Assembly (NCBI GenBank): GCA_030706405.1
Contig: JAUZOO010000002.1
Coordinates: 129,167-193,166, forward strand
Direction: 5' to 3'
Source: Bacteroidota bacterium
Lineage (GTDB): Bacteria; Bacteroidota; Bacteroidia; Bacteroidales; JAAUTT01
DNA length: 64,000 bases
Below, piece after piece: positions 43,755 through 51,893 of the stretch. Below the pieces are notes generated by a model, which was not told the DNA's origin, made no database searches, and was given only the letters and a program-made list of their open reading frames with translations. Numbering within the stretch: position 1 is the stretch's first letter; each line of letters opens with the position of its first letter. The position numbers and the translations under genes are program-made.

Positions 43755-45083
43755 TTAAATATCTTTTATTAACACGTTCTCTGGCATAGTTTCCAGGTTT
43801 TTAAAGAATTTATCGTGAATCTGAATGAAATTATGCGTTGTCTCCGAGTTTAGGTTAATCAGGTAATCTTCACCAAGTCTGTCGAGCTTTTCGATAATAT
43901 ATTTAATAGAATACCGCTCGATGTACTGAGCCGGTTGAAATGCATTTTCCTGCGGATTATTGGTAAGAACTTCGGAAACGATCGATGTTTTTACTAAATC
44001 GGAAAGAATCATTTTAATCATGCGGATGGGTATTTTCAGATCTTGGGATAATTGATGTGCCGTTAAGGGCGGTTCGCCTTCTTTAAAATTATGGATAATA
44101 CGGTGGGCAACCAGTAAGCCAACAATACGCCGCGAATAGTCGCTCATCTGGACGGTTTCGGTTTCAAACTCGTACATTTCGAGGTGTTGGGTGGCGTAGC
44201 ATAGCTTTGCACCAAAAAGTACAATGAGCCAGCTTATTTGAATCCAGATAATGAATAAGGGCAAAGCTGCAAAACTACCGTAGATGGCATTATAGTTTGA
44301 GACTCCTACCTGAAAATGAATATACGCCCATTGGGTAAGCTGAAAAGCAGTTCCGGCAAGAATACCTCCCACTAATGCAGCCCTAAATTTTACCCTTGTG
44401 TTAGGCATTATGATGTAAATAGATGTAAAAAGCAGGATGATGAGCAGAAAGGGGAGTAATTTCAGCAGGACAAATAAAAATGGGCTAAATAAACTTACGA
44501 TATTAGCATGTTTCTGGGCATTAAGCACCATTTGATAAATGTAGATGTTGATAGCATTTGCGCTGATGAAGAAAAGGGGCGAAATGAGCATGAGCGAAAG
44601 ATAATCGCTGAATTTGCGGACATAAGATCGGTGTTTTTTAACCTGCCAGATATCGTTAAACGATGTTTCGATGTTGCTGAATACCTTCATTACCGTATAG
44701 AACAAAACGGCAAGCCCAACTCCGGCAATAAGACCACCCTGGGTTTTCTGAAGCATTGAGTGCGAGAAGGTGATAAGTTTGTCGGCCAGATCTTCATATC
44801 CTTCCAGTTTTTCGTACACCAGTTTTTCGAGTTTTTTGTCGAAACCGAAACCTTTGGCAATACCAAAACCCATAGCAAGTACCGGTACTACCGAGGTTAT
44901 TGAATAAAGCGTAAGAGCAGAGGCCCGGTGTTGAATCTGGTCTTCGTTTACTCCGCGAATACCAATCAGGAATATCCGGATAGCTTTGATAACTCTTGCC
45001 TTGCGTTCCGGAAGCTCACTCAGCCGCAAACTCCATATACCTTTAGTGAGGAATTCTTGAAGAAAAAATATTTTGTTTAACAT
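43755..45083 (-). CDS. YihY/BrkB family membrane protein
   Basis: Start set at ATG 45083 because the exact -7 box TATATTTG lies at 45108-45101 and would leave the GTG at 45101 untranscribed. The 442-residue product has six membrane helices; family signatures include RASALTLYSITSVVPVLAM, DKLITFSHSMLQ, NDIWQVKKHRSYVRKFSDYL and GILAGTAFQLTQWAYIHFQVGVSNYNAIYG. A cytoplasmic C-terminal domain (about 320-442) looks like a winged helix (LTAHQLSQDLKIPIRMIKMIL). Older 'ribonuclease BN' labels are mistaken for this family; the function is unknown. Confidence 0.88.
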   Translation of the reverse strand: MLNKIFFLQEFLTKGIWSLRLSELPERKARVIKAIRIFLIGIRGVNEDQIQHRASALTLYSITSVVPVLAMGFGIAKGFGFDKKLEKLVYEKLEGYEDLADKLITFSHSMLQKTQGGLIAGVGLAVLFYTVMKVFSNIETSFNDIWQVKKHRSYVRKFSDYLSLMLISPLFFISANAINIYIYQMVLNAQKHANIVSLFSPFLFVLLKLLPFLLIILLFTSIYIIMPNTRVKFRAALVGGILAGTAFQLTQWAYIHFQVGVSNYNAIYGSFAALPLFIIWIQISWLIVLFGAKLCYATQHLEMYEFETETVQMSDYSRRIVGLLVAHRIIHNFKEGEPPLTAHQLSQDLKIPIRMIKMILSDLVKTSIVSEVLTNNPQENAFQPAQYIERYSIKYIIEKLDRLGEDYLINLNSETTHNFIQIHDKFFKNLETMPENVLIKDI

Positions 45084-45100
45084 AATAGCAAATTTTAACA

Positions 45101-45108
45101 CAAATATA
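45101..45108 (-). promoter_or_regulatory. -7 element of the YihY/BrkB gene
   Basis: The minus strand reads TATATTTG, an exact TAnnTTTG match, ending 18 bp before the ATG at 45083. No good -33 box is seen, so the call rests on the -7 match and its position. Confidence 0.4.
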
Positions 45109-45249
45109 GTATAATGTAATAAGTTTTTGGGGAACCTTGCTGTGGACAGCGAATTTATTGCCGAGTTTTCAGTTTTTTTAATTGGCTTAGATAGTAAATT
45201 AATCAGAAACCATTGTTTAAATTTGTAAATCTGTTTTTAAAGTATAGCT

Positions 45250-45939
45250 ATGGAAGTTCACATTTTACAACTACTCGACGGCGCTAAAAAAGCCGAAGGG
45301 CTGACGGTGGTTATCGATGTTTTCAGGGCTTTTTCGGTGGCCTGCTATCTTGTCGAAAACGGGGCTGACGAGATTTTACCTGTGGGTGATATTGGCCATG
45401 CGTACGATCTGAAGCGTGCTAATCCCGAGTATATTCTTGTGGGCGAACGAAACGAGCGAATACCCGAGGACTTTGATTATGGCAATTGTCCTACCCATTT
45501 GTTAAATGTTGATTTCTCCGGAAAAACAGTTGTTCACACCACCAGTGCCGGAACACAGGGCTTAGTGAATGCCATCCATGCCAACGAACGCATTACCGGA
45601 AGCTTTGTTAATGCCCCGGCTATCGTTCGGTATATTAAAAATCAGAAGCCGTCCAAAGTATCGTTGGTTTGCATGGGCTATTCGATGAAACAGCCCACCG
45701 AAGAAGATACTTTTTGTGCCGAGTATATTAAAGCCAGTCTCGAAAATAGGCCTGTGGATTTTGAAAAGATGAAGGAAGTAATCCGTAATACTAGTGGACT
45801 GCGGCTTTTTGCGCCCGAAAACCAATCGTTTTCGCCTTCGTCGGATTTTGACTTGTGTACCGATCTTGGCCGGTTTAACTTTATACTGAAAGCCGAAGAA
45901 AAAGATTGTTTGTTACGGCTTCGTAAAATTGATGTATAG
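45250..45939 (+). CDS. comB: 2-phosphosulfolactate phosphatase family protein (ComB)
   Basis: A 229-residue protein with ComB signatures: VVIDVFRAFSVACYLVENGA (catalytic Asp), VGERNERIPEDFDYGNCPTHL, VVHTTSAGTQGLVNA and LVCMGYSMKQPTEEDTFCAEYI. ComB dephosphorylates 2-phosphosulfolactate in coenzyme M synthesis in archaea. Bacteria have many ComB homologues without coenzyme M, often tied to sulfolactate or sulfonate metabolism. No other sulfolactate genes are adjacent, so the substrate is uncertain. Confidence 0.88.
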   Translation: MEVHILQLLDGAKKAEGLTVVIDVFRAFSVACYLVENGADEILPVGDIGHAYDLKRANPEYILVGERNERIPEDFDYGNCPTHLLNVDFSGKTVVHTTSAGTQGLVNAIHANERITGSFVNAPAIVRYIKNQKPSKVSLVCMGYSMKQPTEEDTFCAEYIKASLENRPVDFEKMKEVIRNTSGLRLFAPENQSFSPSSDFDLCTDLGRFNFILKAEEKDCLLRLRKIDV

Positions 45940-45965
45940 CATTTCCCTTAACGATAATTTAATTT

Positions 45966-46358
45966 ATGAAAAGGATTATAGTTTTTTGTTGGTTAGTAAT
46001 GGCTTGTTTTATGGTAAACGGCCAAACTTCCGAGATTGTAAGTCTTAAACCTGTGGAGTTTAGCTCGTGGCTAAAAAAGTCTAATAATGTTCAATTAGTT
46101 GATGTTCGTACCTCGGAAGAATTTGGAACAGGGCACCTGCGAAATGCTCAAAATATGGACTTGAAATCGGACGACTTTAAAAAGATGATTCTGCGGTTGG
46201 ATAAGAAACGGCCTGTATTGGTTTATTGCCGCAGTGGAAAACGTAGTATGAAAGCCGCCGAGATACTAAAAAACGAAGGCTTTGTAAAAATAATTAATCT
46301 CGAAGGCGGAATTCTCGAGTGGGAAAATTCCGGGTTTCCCTTAGAACGGAAAAGGTAG
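45966..46358 (+). CDS. Secreted rhodanese-domain protein
   Basis: A 130-residue protein with the signal IIVFCWLVMACFMVNGQ, then one rhodanese domain: VQLVDVRTSEEFGTGHLRNAQN, and the active-site loop VYCRSGKRSMKAA with catalytic C88. Such periplasmic single-domain proteins handle sulfane sulfur or serve as redox partners. The end is marked by a hairpin with arms overlapping the stop codon. The link to the neighbouring comB is not established. Confidence 0.85.
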   Translation: MKRIIVFCWLVMACFMVNGQTSEIVSLKPVEFSSWLKKSNNVQLVDVRTSEEFGTGHLRNAQNMDLKSDDFKKMILRLDKKRPVLVYCRSGKRSMKAAEILKNEGFVKIINLEGGILEWENSGFPLERKR

Positions 46359-46384
46359 CAGAAAAGATAATTACCCTTCTGCTA
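46356..46384 (+). terminator. Hairpin after rhodanese gene
   Basis: TAGCAGAA at 46356-46363 (including the stop codon) pairs with TTCTGCTA at 46377-46384. The T content after it is modest, so terminator function is only probable. Confidence 0.4.
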
Positions 46385-46428
46385 TTGTTCGATTTATTGG
46401 TATGAGCCAGGAAAATCTTACTTTATAA

Positions 46429-46971
46429 TTACTTCACCAATTTTGAAATTGCTTTAAAAGCATCCGTGCCAGCCGCACGTGTAAGCTCAAAAAGTATCGA
46501 CTCGCAGGTTGTGATGATTCCTCCAGCCTTCTCAATCCGGGCAAGCGCAATTTTTTTGTCATTAGCTTTACGCGACGAAACACAGTCCTCCACCACTACC
46601 GGAATAAATCCGCTTTGCAATAAGTCCAGAGCTGTTTGCAAAACGCAAACGTGAGCTTCAATTCCGGTGATAATCACATATTTTTTTGAAGTTTGTCGGA
46701 GGGCTGCTTCGATAGCTTTGTCATCGCAGCAACTAAAGGTTACCTTTTCAAAAGGCTGAAAAGTGCCGAACAAAGTTTTTACAGGCTCAACGGTAACACC
46801 TAAGCCTTTGGGATATTGTTCGGATATCAGAACAGGAACATCTAAAATCTGAAGTCCCTTAATCAGTATTTCGTTATTGGCCAAGATCGTTTCTTTTTCG
46901 AACATGTGGGGCAATAACCGTTCCTGTATATCGATAATAAGTCCTACACAATTGTCTTTTAAAATACGCAT
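46429..46971 (-). CDS. Isochorismatase-family hydrolase
   Basis: A 180-residue cysteine hydrolase. The catalytic triad is D14 (LIIDIQERLLP), K76 (FQPFEKVTFSC) and C109 (EAHVCVLQTALDLL), with the cis-peptide region at ITGIEAH. It belongs to the nicotinamidase/isochorismatase superfamily; the family includes YcaC-like hydrolases, and the substrate is unknown. A hairpin separates it from the upstream PfkB kinase gene on the same strand. Confidence 0.88.
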   Translation of the reverse strand: MRILKDNCVGLIIDIQERLLPHMFEKETILANNEILIKGLQILDVPVLISEQYPKGLGVTVEPVKTLFGTFQPFEKVTFSCCDDKAIEAALRQTSKKYVIITGIEAHVCVLQTALDLLQSGFIPVVVEDCVSSRKANDKKIALARIEKAGGIITTCESILFELTRAAGTDAFKAISKLVK

Positions 46972-46986
46972 GATGGAATATTTTAA

Positions 46987-47020
46987 AAGACCCGACGGGT
47001 TTTAAAGTCTGCCGGGTCTT
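46987..47020 (-). terminator. Terminator after the PfkB kinase gene
   Basis: AAGACCCG at 46987-46994 and CGGGTCTT at 47013-47020 form an 8-bp stem, followed on the minus strand by TTTTAAAA. It ends the kinase gene just downstream of its stop codon. Confidence 0.6.
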
Positions 47021-47024
47021 GTGG

Positions 47025-47948
47025 TTATCTTTCGGTTACAGTTTTGGCAAATTCAGCAGAAATATAGTTGTCGTAAGACATGCAAACTTCCGACGCAAAT
47101 TCTACGCCATAGCCTATGAGCGTTTGCCATGTTTCGAGTGGAAGCGAGGCGATATCCTTGTTGAAAAGCTCATGCCTGAAGATGCCATAAACAACGCCCG
47201 AATTAAATGTGTCGCCGGCACCAATGGTACTTACCGGTTGTATTTTCTTTACCGGAAACTGGCCGCTTACATGGGCTGTCCGCAGGTATACGGCGTTGGA
47301 GCTCGAAGTGTAAAGCAGGTTCGGACAAAGCGGTTTTACGGCTTCGTAAGCTGCATCAAAATCTTTAGCTCCGAAAATCATCTCCAAGTCTTCATCGGAA
47401 GTGCGAACGATGGTTGCCATCGACATGTTTTCGAGAATAGCCGGCTTCAAAACATCGAGTTCAAAAAGGTGCGACTTCCGGAAGTTGGGGTCATAAATAA
47501 TTACGGCGTTACGGCTGCGGGCATGAAGCAGAAACTGGCGCAGAATATCGCGGATTTCGTAAGTTACTCCGTAAAAAGACCCAAACATGATGATGTCGCC
47601 ATCGTTAATTTCAGGAAAAGTTACATCGAGCCGTTTCTGGGGGTATGCTTTGTAGAAACTGTAATTGGCATTGTTCTTTTCATTGAGAAAAGCCAGTGCC
47701 AGTGCTGATTTTCCATCGGTATAATGATATACATAACGCGTATCGATGCCGTTGGAAGTAAGAAAACCATCAATCATCTCCCCAACCTGGTCGGTTCCGT
47801 ATTCGGAAATGAAATGAACGGGAAGTCCAAGTCTTCCGAGGCTCACAGCTGTATTTAACATCGAGCCACCAGCTTTCGAGGCTACCGGTTGTCCGTTCTT
47901 AAACACTATGTCGAGAACGGTTTCGCCAATGGTGTATATTTTGCGCAT
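47025..47948 (-). CDS. PfkB-family carbohydrate kinase (fructokinase-like)
   Basis: A 307-residue kinase. The N-terminal segment ETVLDIVFKNGQPVASKAGGSMLNTAVSLGRLGLPV holds the sugar-binding Gly-Gly motif, and STIGAGDTFNSGVVYGIF (near residue 245-262) is the PfkB signature with the catalytic Asp in GAGD. It phosphorylates a hexose or similar sugar, probably fructose. It neighbours a phosphohexomutase and a SIS isomerase, all on the minus strand, suggesting a sugar-phosphate group. Confidence 0.88.
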   Translation of the reverse strand: MRKIYTIGETVLDIVFKNGQPVASKAGGSMLNTAVSLGRLGLPVHFISEYGTDQVGEMIDGFLTSNGIDTRYVYHYTDGKSALALAFLNEKNNANYSFYKAYPQKRLDVTFPEINDGDIIMFGSFYGVTYEIRDILRQFLLHARSRNAVIIYDPNFRKSHLFELDVLKPAILENMSMATIVRTSDEDLEMIFGAKDFDAAYEAVKPLCPNLLYTSSSNAVYLRTAHVSGQFPVKKIQPVSTIGAGDTFNSGVVYGIFRHELFNKDIASLPLETWQTLIGYGVEFASEVCMSYDNYISAEFAKTVTER

Positions 47949-48046
47949 GATTTCTGAAATTAGAAAGTTATAAAAGTCAAAAGAAGATAGAGAATTAATC
48001 TTTAACTACTCATATCTTCTTTTGATCTGGAAAGGGATTCCGGATA

Positions 48047-49585
48047 TTAAATTCCTTTTTTTAATGAAGTTTTATCCAGTTCAGAATCGTTATACCGTTC
48101 GAGGAAAGCGTTGATTCTGCTGGCAATTTCAACGATGCCTCCGGTTTTTTCGGACTCTATGTTGAGCGGGATGACCGGGTCGTGGAGCGAGAGGCGAAGC
48201 AGGAACCAACCATAGCCAACGCAGGGATCGCACGAAACACGAATGCCTTCGTAGTTATTAGGAACAATCTGCCAACCTGGAATGGTTTTCACGTATTCGC
48301 CGAGGTCGGTAATCACCTGGTTTCCGTAAGACTTAAAGTCGGGCACAAGAATTTTTAAACGAAATTCCTTGCTTTCAGCCGGAACACGCAGTTTCGAAGT
48401 GAGGTCGAGCAGGGTTTTGCCGCCTTCGAGCCGCAAACGGGCTGCTTTAATTAATATTTTGGTAATTAGGTAAGCGCCGTCATCGAGGAAATAATTTTCC
48501 TTCAACGCTGCATGTCCGCTGGTTTCGATGGCGAGCCAACAATCCTGACCTTCGGCATTGAGGCGGAGCGCTTCGTTAATTACGTTTTTATAACCACGTT
48601 TAAAACGGTGGTGTTTTCCTTTGAGGTCGTTTTCGATGAATTCGGCCAACCCGTCGGAAGTGATGGAATCGGTAACAATAGCCGTTCCCGGATGTTCTTC
48701 GAGGGTAATGGCTCCAATTAAAGCAATCAGGTTATTGCGGTTGATGTTGTTGCCAAGGTGGTCAACCGCGGCAGCCCGGTCAACGTCGGTATCGAAGATA
48801 ATGCCAATATCGGCCTTGTTGGCAAGTACCGCCTTCTGGATAAATTCCATGGCAGTTTCGTCTTCCGGATTGGGAATATGATTGGGGAACATACCGTCCG
48901 GATCGAGGAACTGGCTTCCGGTAGTATCGGCACCCAATGGCTTTAATACCTTTTTGGCAAAGAAACCTCCGGCCCCGTTTCCGGTATCAACCACGATGCG
49001 AAATCCGGCAAGCGGAGTGTTATATTGCGCAGGATGGTTCACATCTTTACGAATCTTTTCAATCAAAAATTCTGAATACCGCGAAATTAAATCGAACGAT
49101 TCGATGTTTCCGCGTGTTCCTGTTGGCGATGCTACAACCGAAGCAGTTTCGAGGATACGGGTAATATCGGGTTTGTCCAGACCTCCGTTTTGGGTGAAAA
49201 ATTTTAACCCGTTACGGTTAAATGGAAGATGGCTTGCTGTCAGCATCACTGCTCCGTCGAATAGCGTATCGTTAAAAACGGTACCCATGTACATGGCAGG
49301 AGTTGAGGCAATGCCACAATCGATAGCTTTTACGCCCGATGCAACCAAGCCTTCGATAAAAGCCGACATTAAAGCCGGTCCGGAGATGCGTGAATCGCGT
49401 CCTACTGCAACCGAAAGCTGATTAGCCGGTTTGCCTGTTTTTTCGGACAACCATGAAACAAATGCCAAGGCAATGGTTTCGGTAATTTGAGGGGTTAAAT
49501 TTACGGCTTCGCCAGCGATGCCCTCGGTGGCAATACCCCGAATATCAGAGCCGTTCTGAAGTGATAGAAATTTTTTTGAATCCAT
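48047..49585 (-). CDS. Phosphomannomutase/phosphoglucomutase family protein
   Basis: A 512-residue alpha-D-phosphohexomutase. The phosphoserine is S118 in TASHLPFNRNGLKFF. The metal loop is IIFDTDVDRAAAVD, and the substrate loop is IETSGHAALKENY. The C-terminal phosphate-contact region NNYEGIRVSCD is intact. It interconverts 6-phospho and 1-phospho sugars for glycan synthesis. It is longer than ManB (about 460), which could mean a GlmM/PMM-like subgroup. Mannose or glucose specificity is not readable. Confidence 0.88.
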   Translation of the reverse strand: MDSKKFLSLQNGSDIRGIATEGIAGEAVNLTPQITETIALAFVSWLSEKTGKPANQLSVAVGRDSRISGPALMSAFIEGLVASGVKAIDCGIASTPAMYMGTVFNDTLFDGAVMLTASHLPFNRNGLKFFTQNGGLDKPDITRILETASVVASPTGTRGNIESFDLISRYSEFLIEKIRKDVNHPAQYNTPLAGFRIVVDTGNGAGGFFAKKVLKPLGADTTGSQFLDPDGMFPNHIPNPEDETAMEFIQKAVLANKADIGIIFDTDVDRAAAVDHLGNNINRNNLIALIGAITLEEHPGTAIVTDSITSDGLAEFIENDLKGKHHRFKRGYKNVINEALRLNAEGQDCWLAIETSGHAALKENYFLDDGAYLITKILIKAARLRLEGGKTLLDLTSKLRVPAESKEFRLKILVPDFKSYGNQVITDLGEYVKTIPGWQIVPNNYEGIRVSCDPCVGYGWFLLRLSLHDPVIPLNIESEKTGGIVEIASRINAFLERYNDSELDKTSLKKGI

Positions 49586-49623
49586 AAGTAAGTTTGATTA
49601 GTTTCTGGTTTCAAGGTTAAGGT

Positions 49624-50232
49624 TTATTTTGATGCAGCTGCTTTGCGCGATTTTTCGCCGAGATAACCGCCGTGGTGCCGTTTGGCATATTCTTCAACCG
49701 AGAATTTGATACGTTTCATCATCATCACCACCAATACATCACCAATAACGGTCATTACCGTGGTAGATGTGGTAGGAGAGAGGCCGAGGATACAAACTTC
49801 GTCAGGCCCACCGGTGTTAAGAACTACATCGGCATCTTCGGCCAATTCACTGGCTGGGTTTCCGGTAAGTACGATGAGGGGAATATTGTCGTACAGCTTG
49901 GCTGTGAGTTGAACCAGCTCAACAATTTCGCGGGTTTTACCCGAATTTGAGATGAGCAGCAAAACGTCGTTAGGCTGCATTACACCCAAATCGCCATGCT
50001 GGGCATCGGCGGGGTGCAAAAACACCGCAGGGGTACCGGTAGAACTAAAGGTGGTGGCAATGTTTATAGCAATTTGCCCGGCTTTACCCATGCCGCTTAC
50101 AATAAGTTTACCGTGTTTTTGATGTACCCGCTCGTAAATTATATCGAGCGCTTTTTCGATGGAATCATCAACCGGAATGTTTAAAATGGCTTGAGCTTCA
50201 GCCTGAATTACTGCTTTAATTTCTTCTTTCAT
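49624..50232 (-). CDS. SIS-domain sugar-phosphate isomerase (KpsF/GutQ-like, no CBS domains)
   Basis: Start set at ATG 50232 (MKEEIKAVIQAEAQ), giving 202 residues. The open frame extends to 50457 but through the dyad-repeat array. The SIS core reads KLIVSGMGKAGQIAINIATTFSSTGTPAVFLHPADAQHGDLG and LLISNSGKTREIVELV, as in KdsD/KpsF arabinose-5-phosphate isomerases. Those usually add two CBS domains, which are absent here. Arabinose-5-phosphate isomerisation for KDO synthesis is likely but inferred. Confidence 0.85.
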   Translation of the reverse strand: MKEEIKAVIQAEAQAILNIPVDDSIEKALDIIYERVHQKHGKLIVSGMGKAGQIAINIATTFSSTGTPAVFLHPADAQHGDLGVMQPNDVLLLISNSGKTREIVELVQLTAKLYDNIPLIVLTGNPASELAEDADVVLNTGGPDEVCILGLSPTTSTTVMTVIGDVLVVMMMKRIKFSVEEYAKRHHGGYLGEKSRKAAASK

Positions 50233-50334
50233 GTTATTATAAAAAAGGAGTCCAAATGTAATACAGATTTTTGAAAAGAGCCTTACCGAAAAGGGGGAAC
50301 TTGAATAAATCGGAGGTAGGGATGCCCGATCGGG

Positions 50335-50602
50335 AGAGTATTGTGTTGTGAAAGTTCGCTCAAACCTTTGGCAAGCTTTCACACGCTTGTGAAAATGATC
50401 CCAAACCATCGGGCAAGGTTTCACATTCTTGTGAGAATGCCCCTGAATTTTTGGCATGGTTTCACACGCTTGTGAAAGTATCCCTGAATTTCCGGCAAGG
50501 TTTCACATACCGGTGAAAGGTCCCCCGAACCATTGGACAGGGTTTCACACTCATGTGAAGGTTTCCCCAAACCATTGGGCGACATTTCACCAACCGTAGA
50601 AA
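50335..50602. repeat. Array of degenerate 41-42 bp dyad repeats
   Basis: Five full units begin with TTTCAC at 50377, 50419, 50460, 50501 and 50543, with partial units near 50335 and at 50585 (spacings 42, 41, 41, 42, 42). Each starts with a dyad close to TTTCACA-N4-TGTGAAA. The rest of each unit is also similar, ending near TTGGCAAGG. It fills most of the 458-bp gap between two divergent genes (minus SIS isomerase and plus TPR protein). The remainder of the gap holds no open frame or other clear feature. Confidence 0.85.
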
Positions 50603-50690
50603 ACAGCTATAGCTTTTCAAAAGAATCTTAACTCATCTCTATTTTTAAAAAAGAGTATCTTTATCCCTTCTTTTAAAGGCGATCAACCAA

Positions 50691-51884
50691 ATGCTCATTA
50701 ACCGAATTATAGCATGTGCTTTAGGCTTGGCTTTACTGGCTTCGCCCCTCTATTCTCAACGTTTATTGAATAAGATTGCCAAACAGGCCTGTAATTGCAT
50801 CAACCAAAAGGATAGTAGTTTTACCGGACCCAAACCGGCACTTTTTCACGGATGTATTATGGGCGCTGTCAATATGTACCAGAAGGATCTTGAGAAGAAA
50901 TATGGCAAAGAATTTTTTACGCCCGGAAGTACCACCTCAATTACGGTAAATAACGAAATAGGTCGTATTTTGGCCGACAGGTGTCCGATTTTTCTGGCTT
51001 ACTTTTCAGAAGAAATTCGAAGAAACAGTACTTCAATCCGCACCCTTAGCTCCCAAGCCAAAGGCGAAATGGAAACAGGCGATTTTGTGGAGGCTATAAA
51101 GAGTTTTACGACTGTGGTAGAAAAAATGCCTTCGGACTTTGACGCTTATAACTCGCGTGGATATTGCTATTTCCTTCTCGATGATTATTACCGTGCTATT
51201 GCCGACTATGTGCGTGCCATCGATATCAATCCCGCATTTGCCCCGGCCTATTCGAATATGGCTTTGGCCAAAATTAAACTTTACGACTGGGTTAATGCCC
51301 TGGCCGACGCTAACGCCGCTATCGGCTGCGACTCAACCTTAGCCATTGCTTACAATAACCGAGGCGTCATCTATTATAATACCGACCAGCCGGAGCTTGC
51401 CTTAAAGGATTTTACCAGAGCGCTTGAACTCGACTCCATAAACGGTTCGTTTGCCTACGATTGTGGAGCCGTATTGTACGATTTGCAACGATACCCCGAG
51501 GCGATCAATTATCTGAACCGTGCCCTTGGGTTGAATGACATGAGCGCTGCTACCTATAATTATCTGGGTATGGCACATTATAAATTGCAGCAATACAGCG
51601 ATGCCAGAAATTATTTCTCAATGGCTATCGATGCCGATACGTCGGTGGTCTCATATTGGGGTAATCTCGCCGATACGTTCGAGAAACTTTGTCAATACGA
51701 AAATGCTGCTGAAAATTATGAAATTGCAATAAAGTTGGCGCCTAACGATTGTGAACTTTACCAGAAACGCGGCAACGTTTTCCTGAACCTTAATCGTAAG
51801 AATGACGCTTGTGCCGATTTTAAAAAGGCACTCGAATTAGGATGTGTAGAGGTTAAAAATGCCATTAAAAAGAATTGTAAATAA
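50691..51884 (+). CDS. TPR-repeat secreted protein
   Basis: A 397-residue protein with the signal IIACALGLALLASPLYSQ. An N-terminal cysteine-containing segment (QACNCINQKDSSF and LFHGCIMGAVNMY) is followed by about seven TPRs, for example DAYNSRGYCYFLLDDYYRAIADY and AIAYNNRGVIYYNTDQPELALKDF. It is likely a periplasmic protein-interaction scaffold. The gene starts 88 bp after the dyad array, which may regulate it. Partner unknown. Confidence 0.85.
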   Translation: MLINRIIACALGLALLASPLYSQRLLNKIAKQACNCINQKDSSFTGPKPALFHGCIMGAVNMYQKDLEKKYGKEFFTPGSTTSITVNNEIGRILADRCPIFLAYFSEEIRRNSTSIRTLSSQAKGEMETGDFVEAIKSFTTVVEKMPSDFDAYNSRGYCYFLLDDYYRAIADYVRAIDINPAFAPAYSNMALAKIKLYDWVNALADANAAIGCDSTLAIAYNNRGVIYYNTDQPELALKDFTRALELDSINGSFAYDCGAVLYDLQRYPEAINYLNRALGLNDMSAATYNYLGMAHYKLQQYSDARNYFSMAIDADTSVVSYWGNLADTFEKLCQYENAAENYEIAIKLAPNDCELYQKRGNVFLNLNRKNDACADFKKALELGCVEVKNAIKKNCK

Positions 51885-51893
51885 TATATCGAA

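Noticed and set aside
45084-45101. GTG start of the YihY/BrkB gene
   Set aside because: It lies within the -7 promoter box (45101-45108) and would be untranscribed; ATG 45083 matches the family.
47019-47708. 229-residue frame opposite the PfkB kinase
   Set aside because: It lies wholly antisense to a kinase with complete motifs and has no recognisable domain.
50233-50457. 75-residue N-terminal extension of the SIS isomerase
   Set aside because: The open frame runs through the dyad array and gives a low-complexity peptide; the family starts near MKEEIKAVIQAEAQ at 50232.
50335-50602. CRISPR array
   Set aside because: Units of 41-42 bp repeat, but the intervening sequence is also repeated and the dyad itself is degenerate. 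There are no unique spacers and no cas genes.
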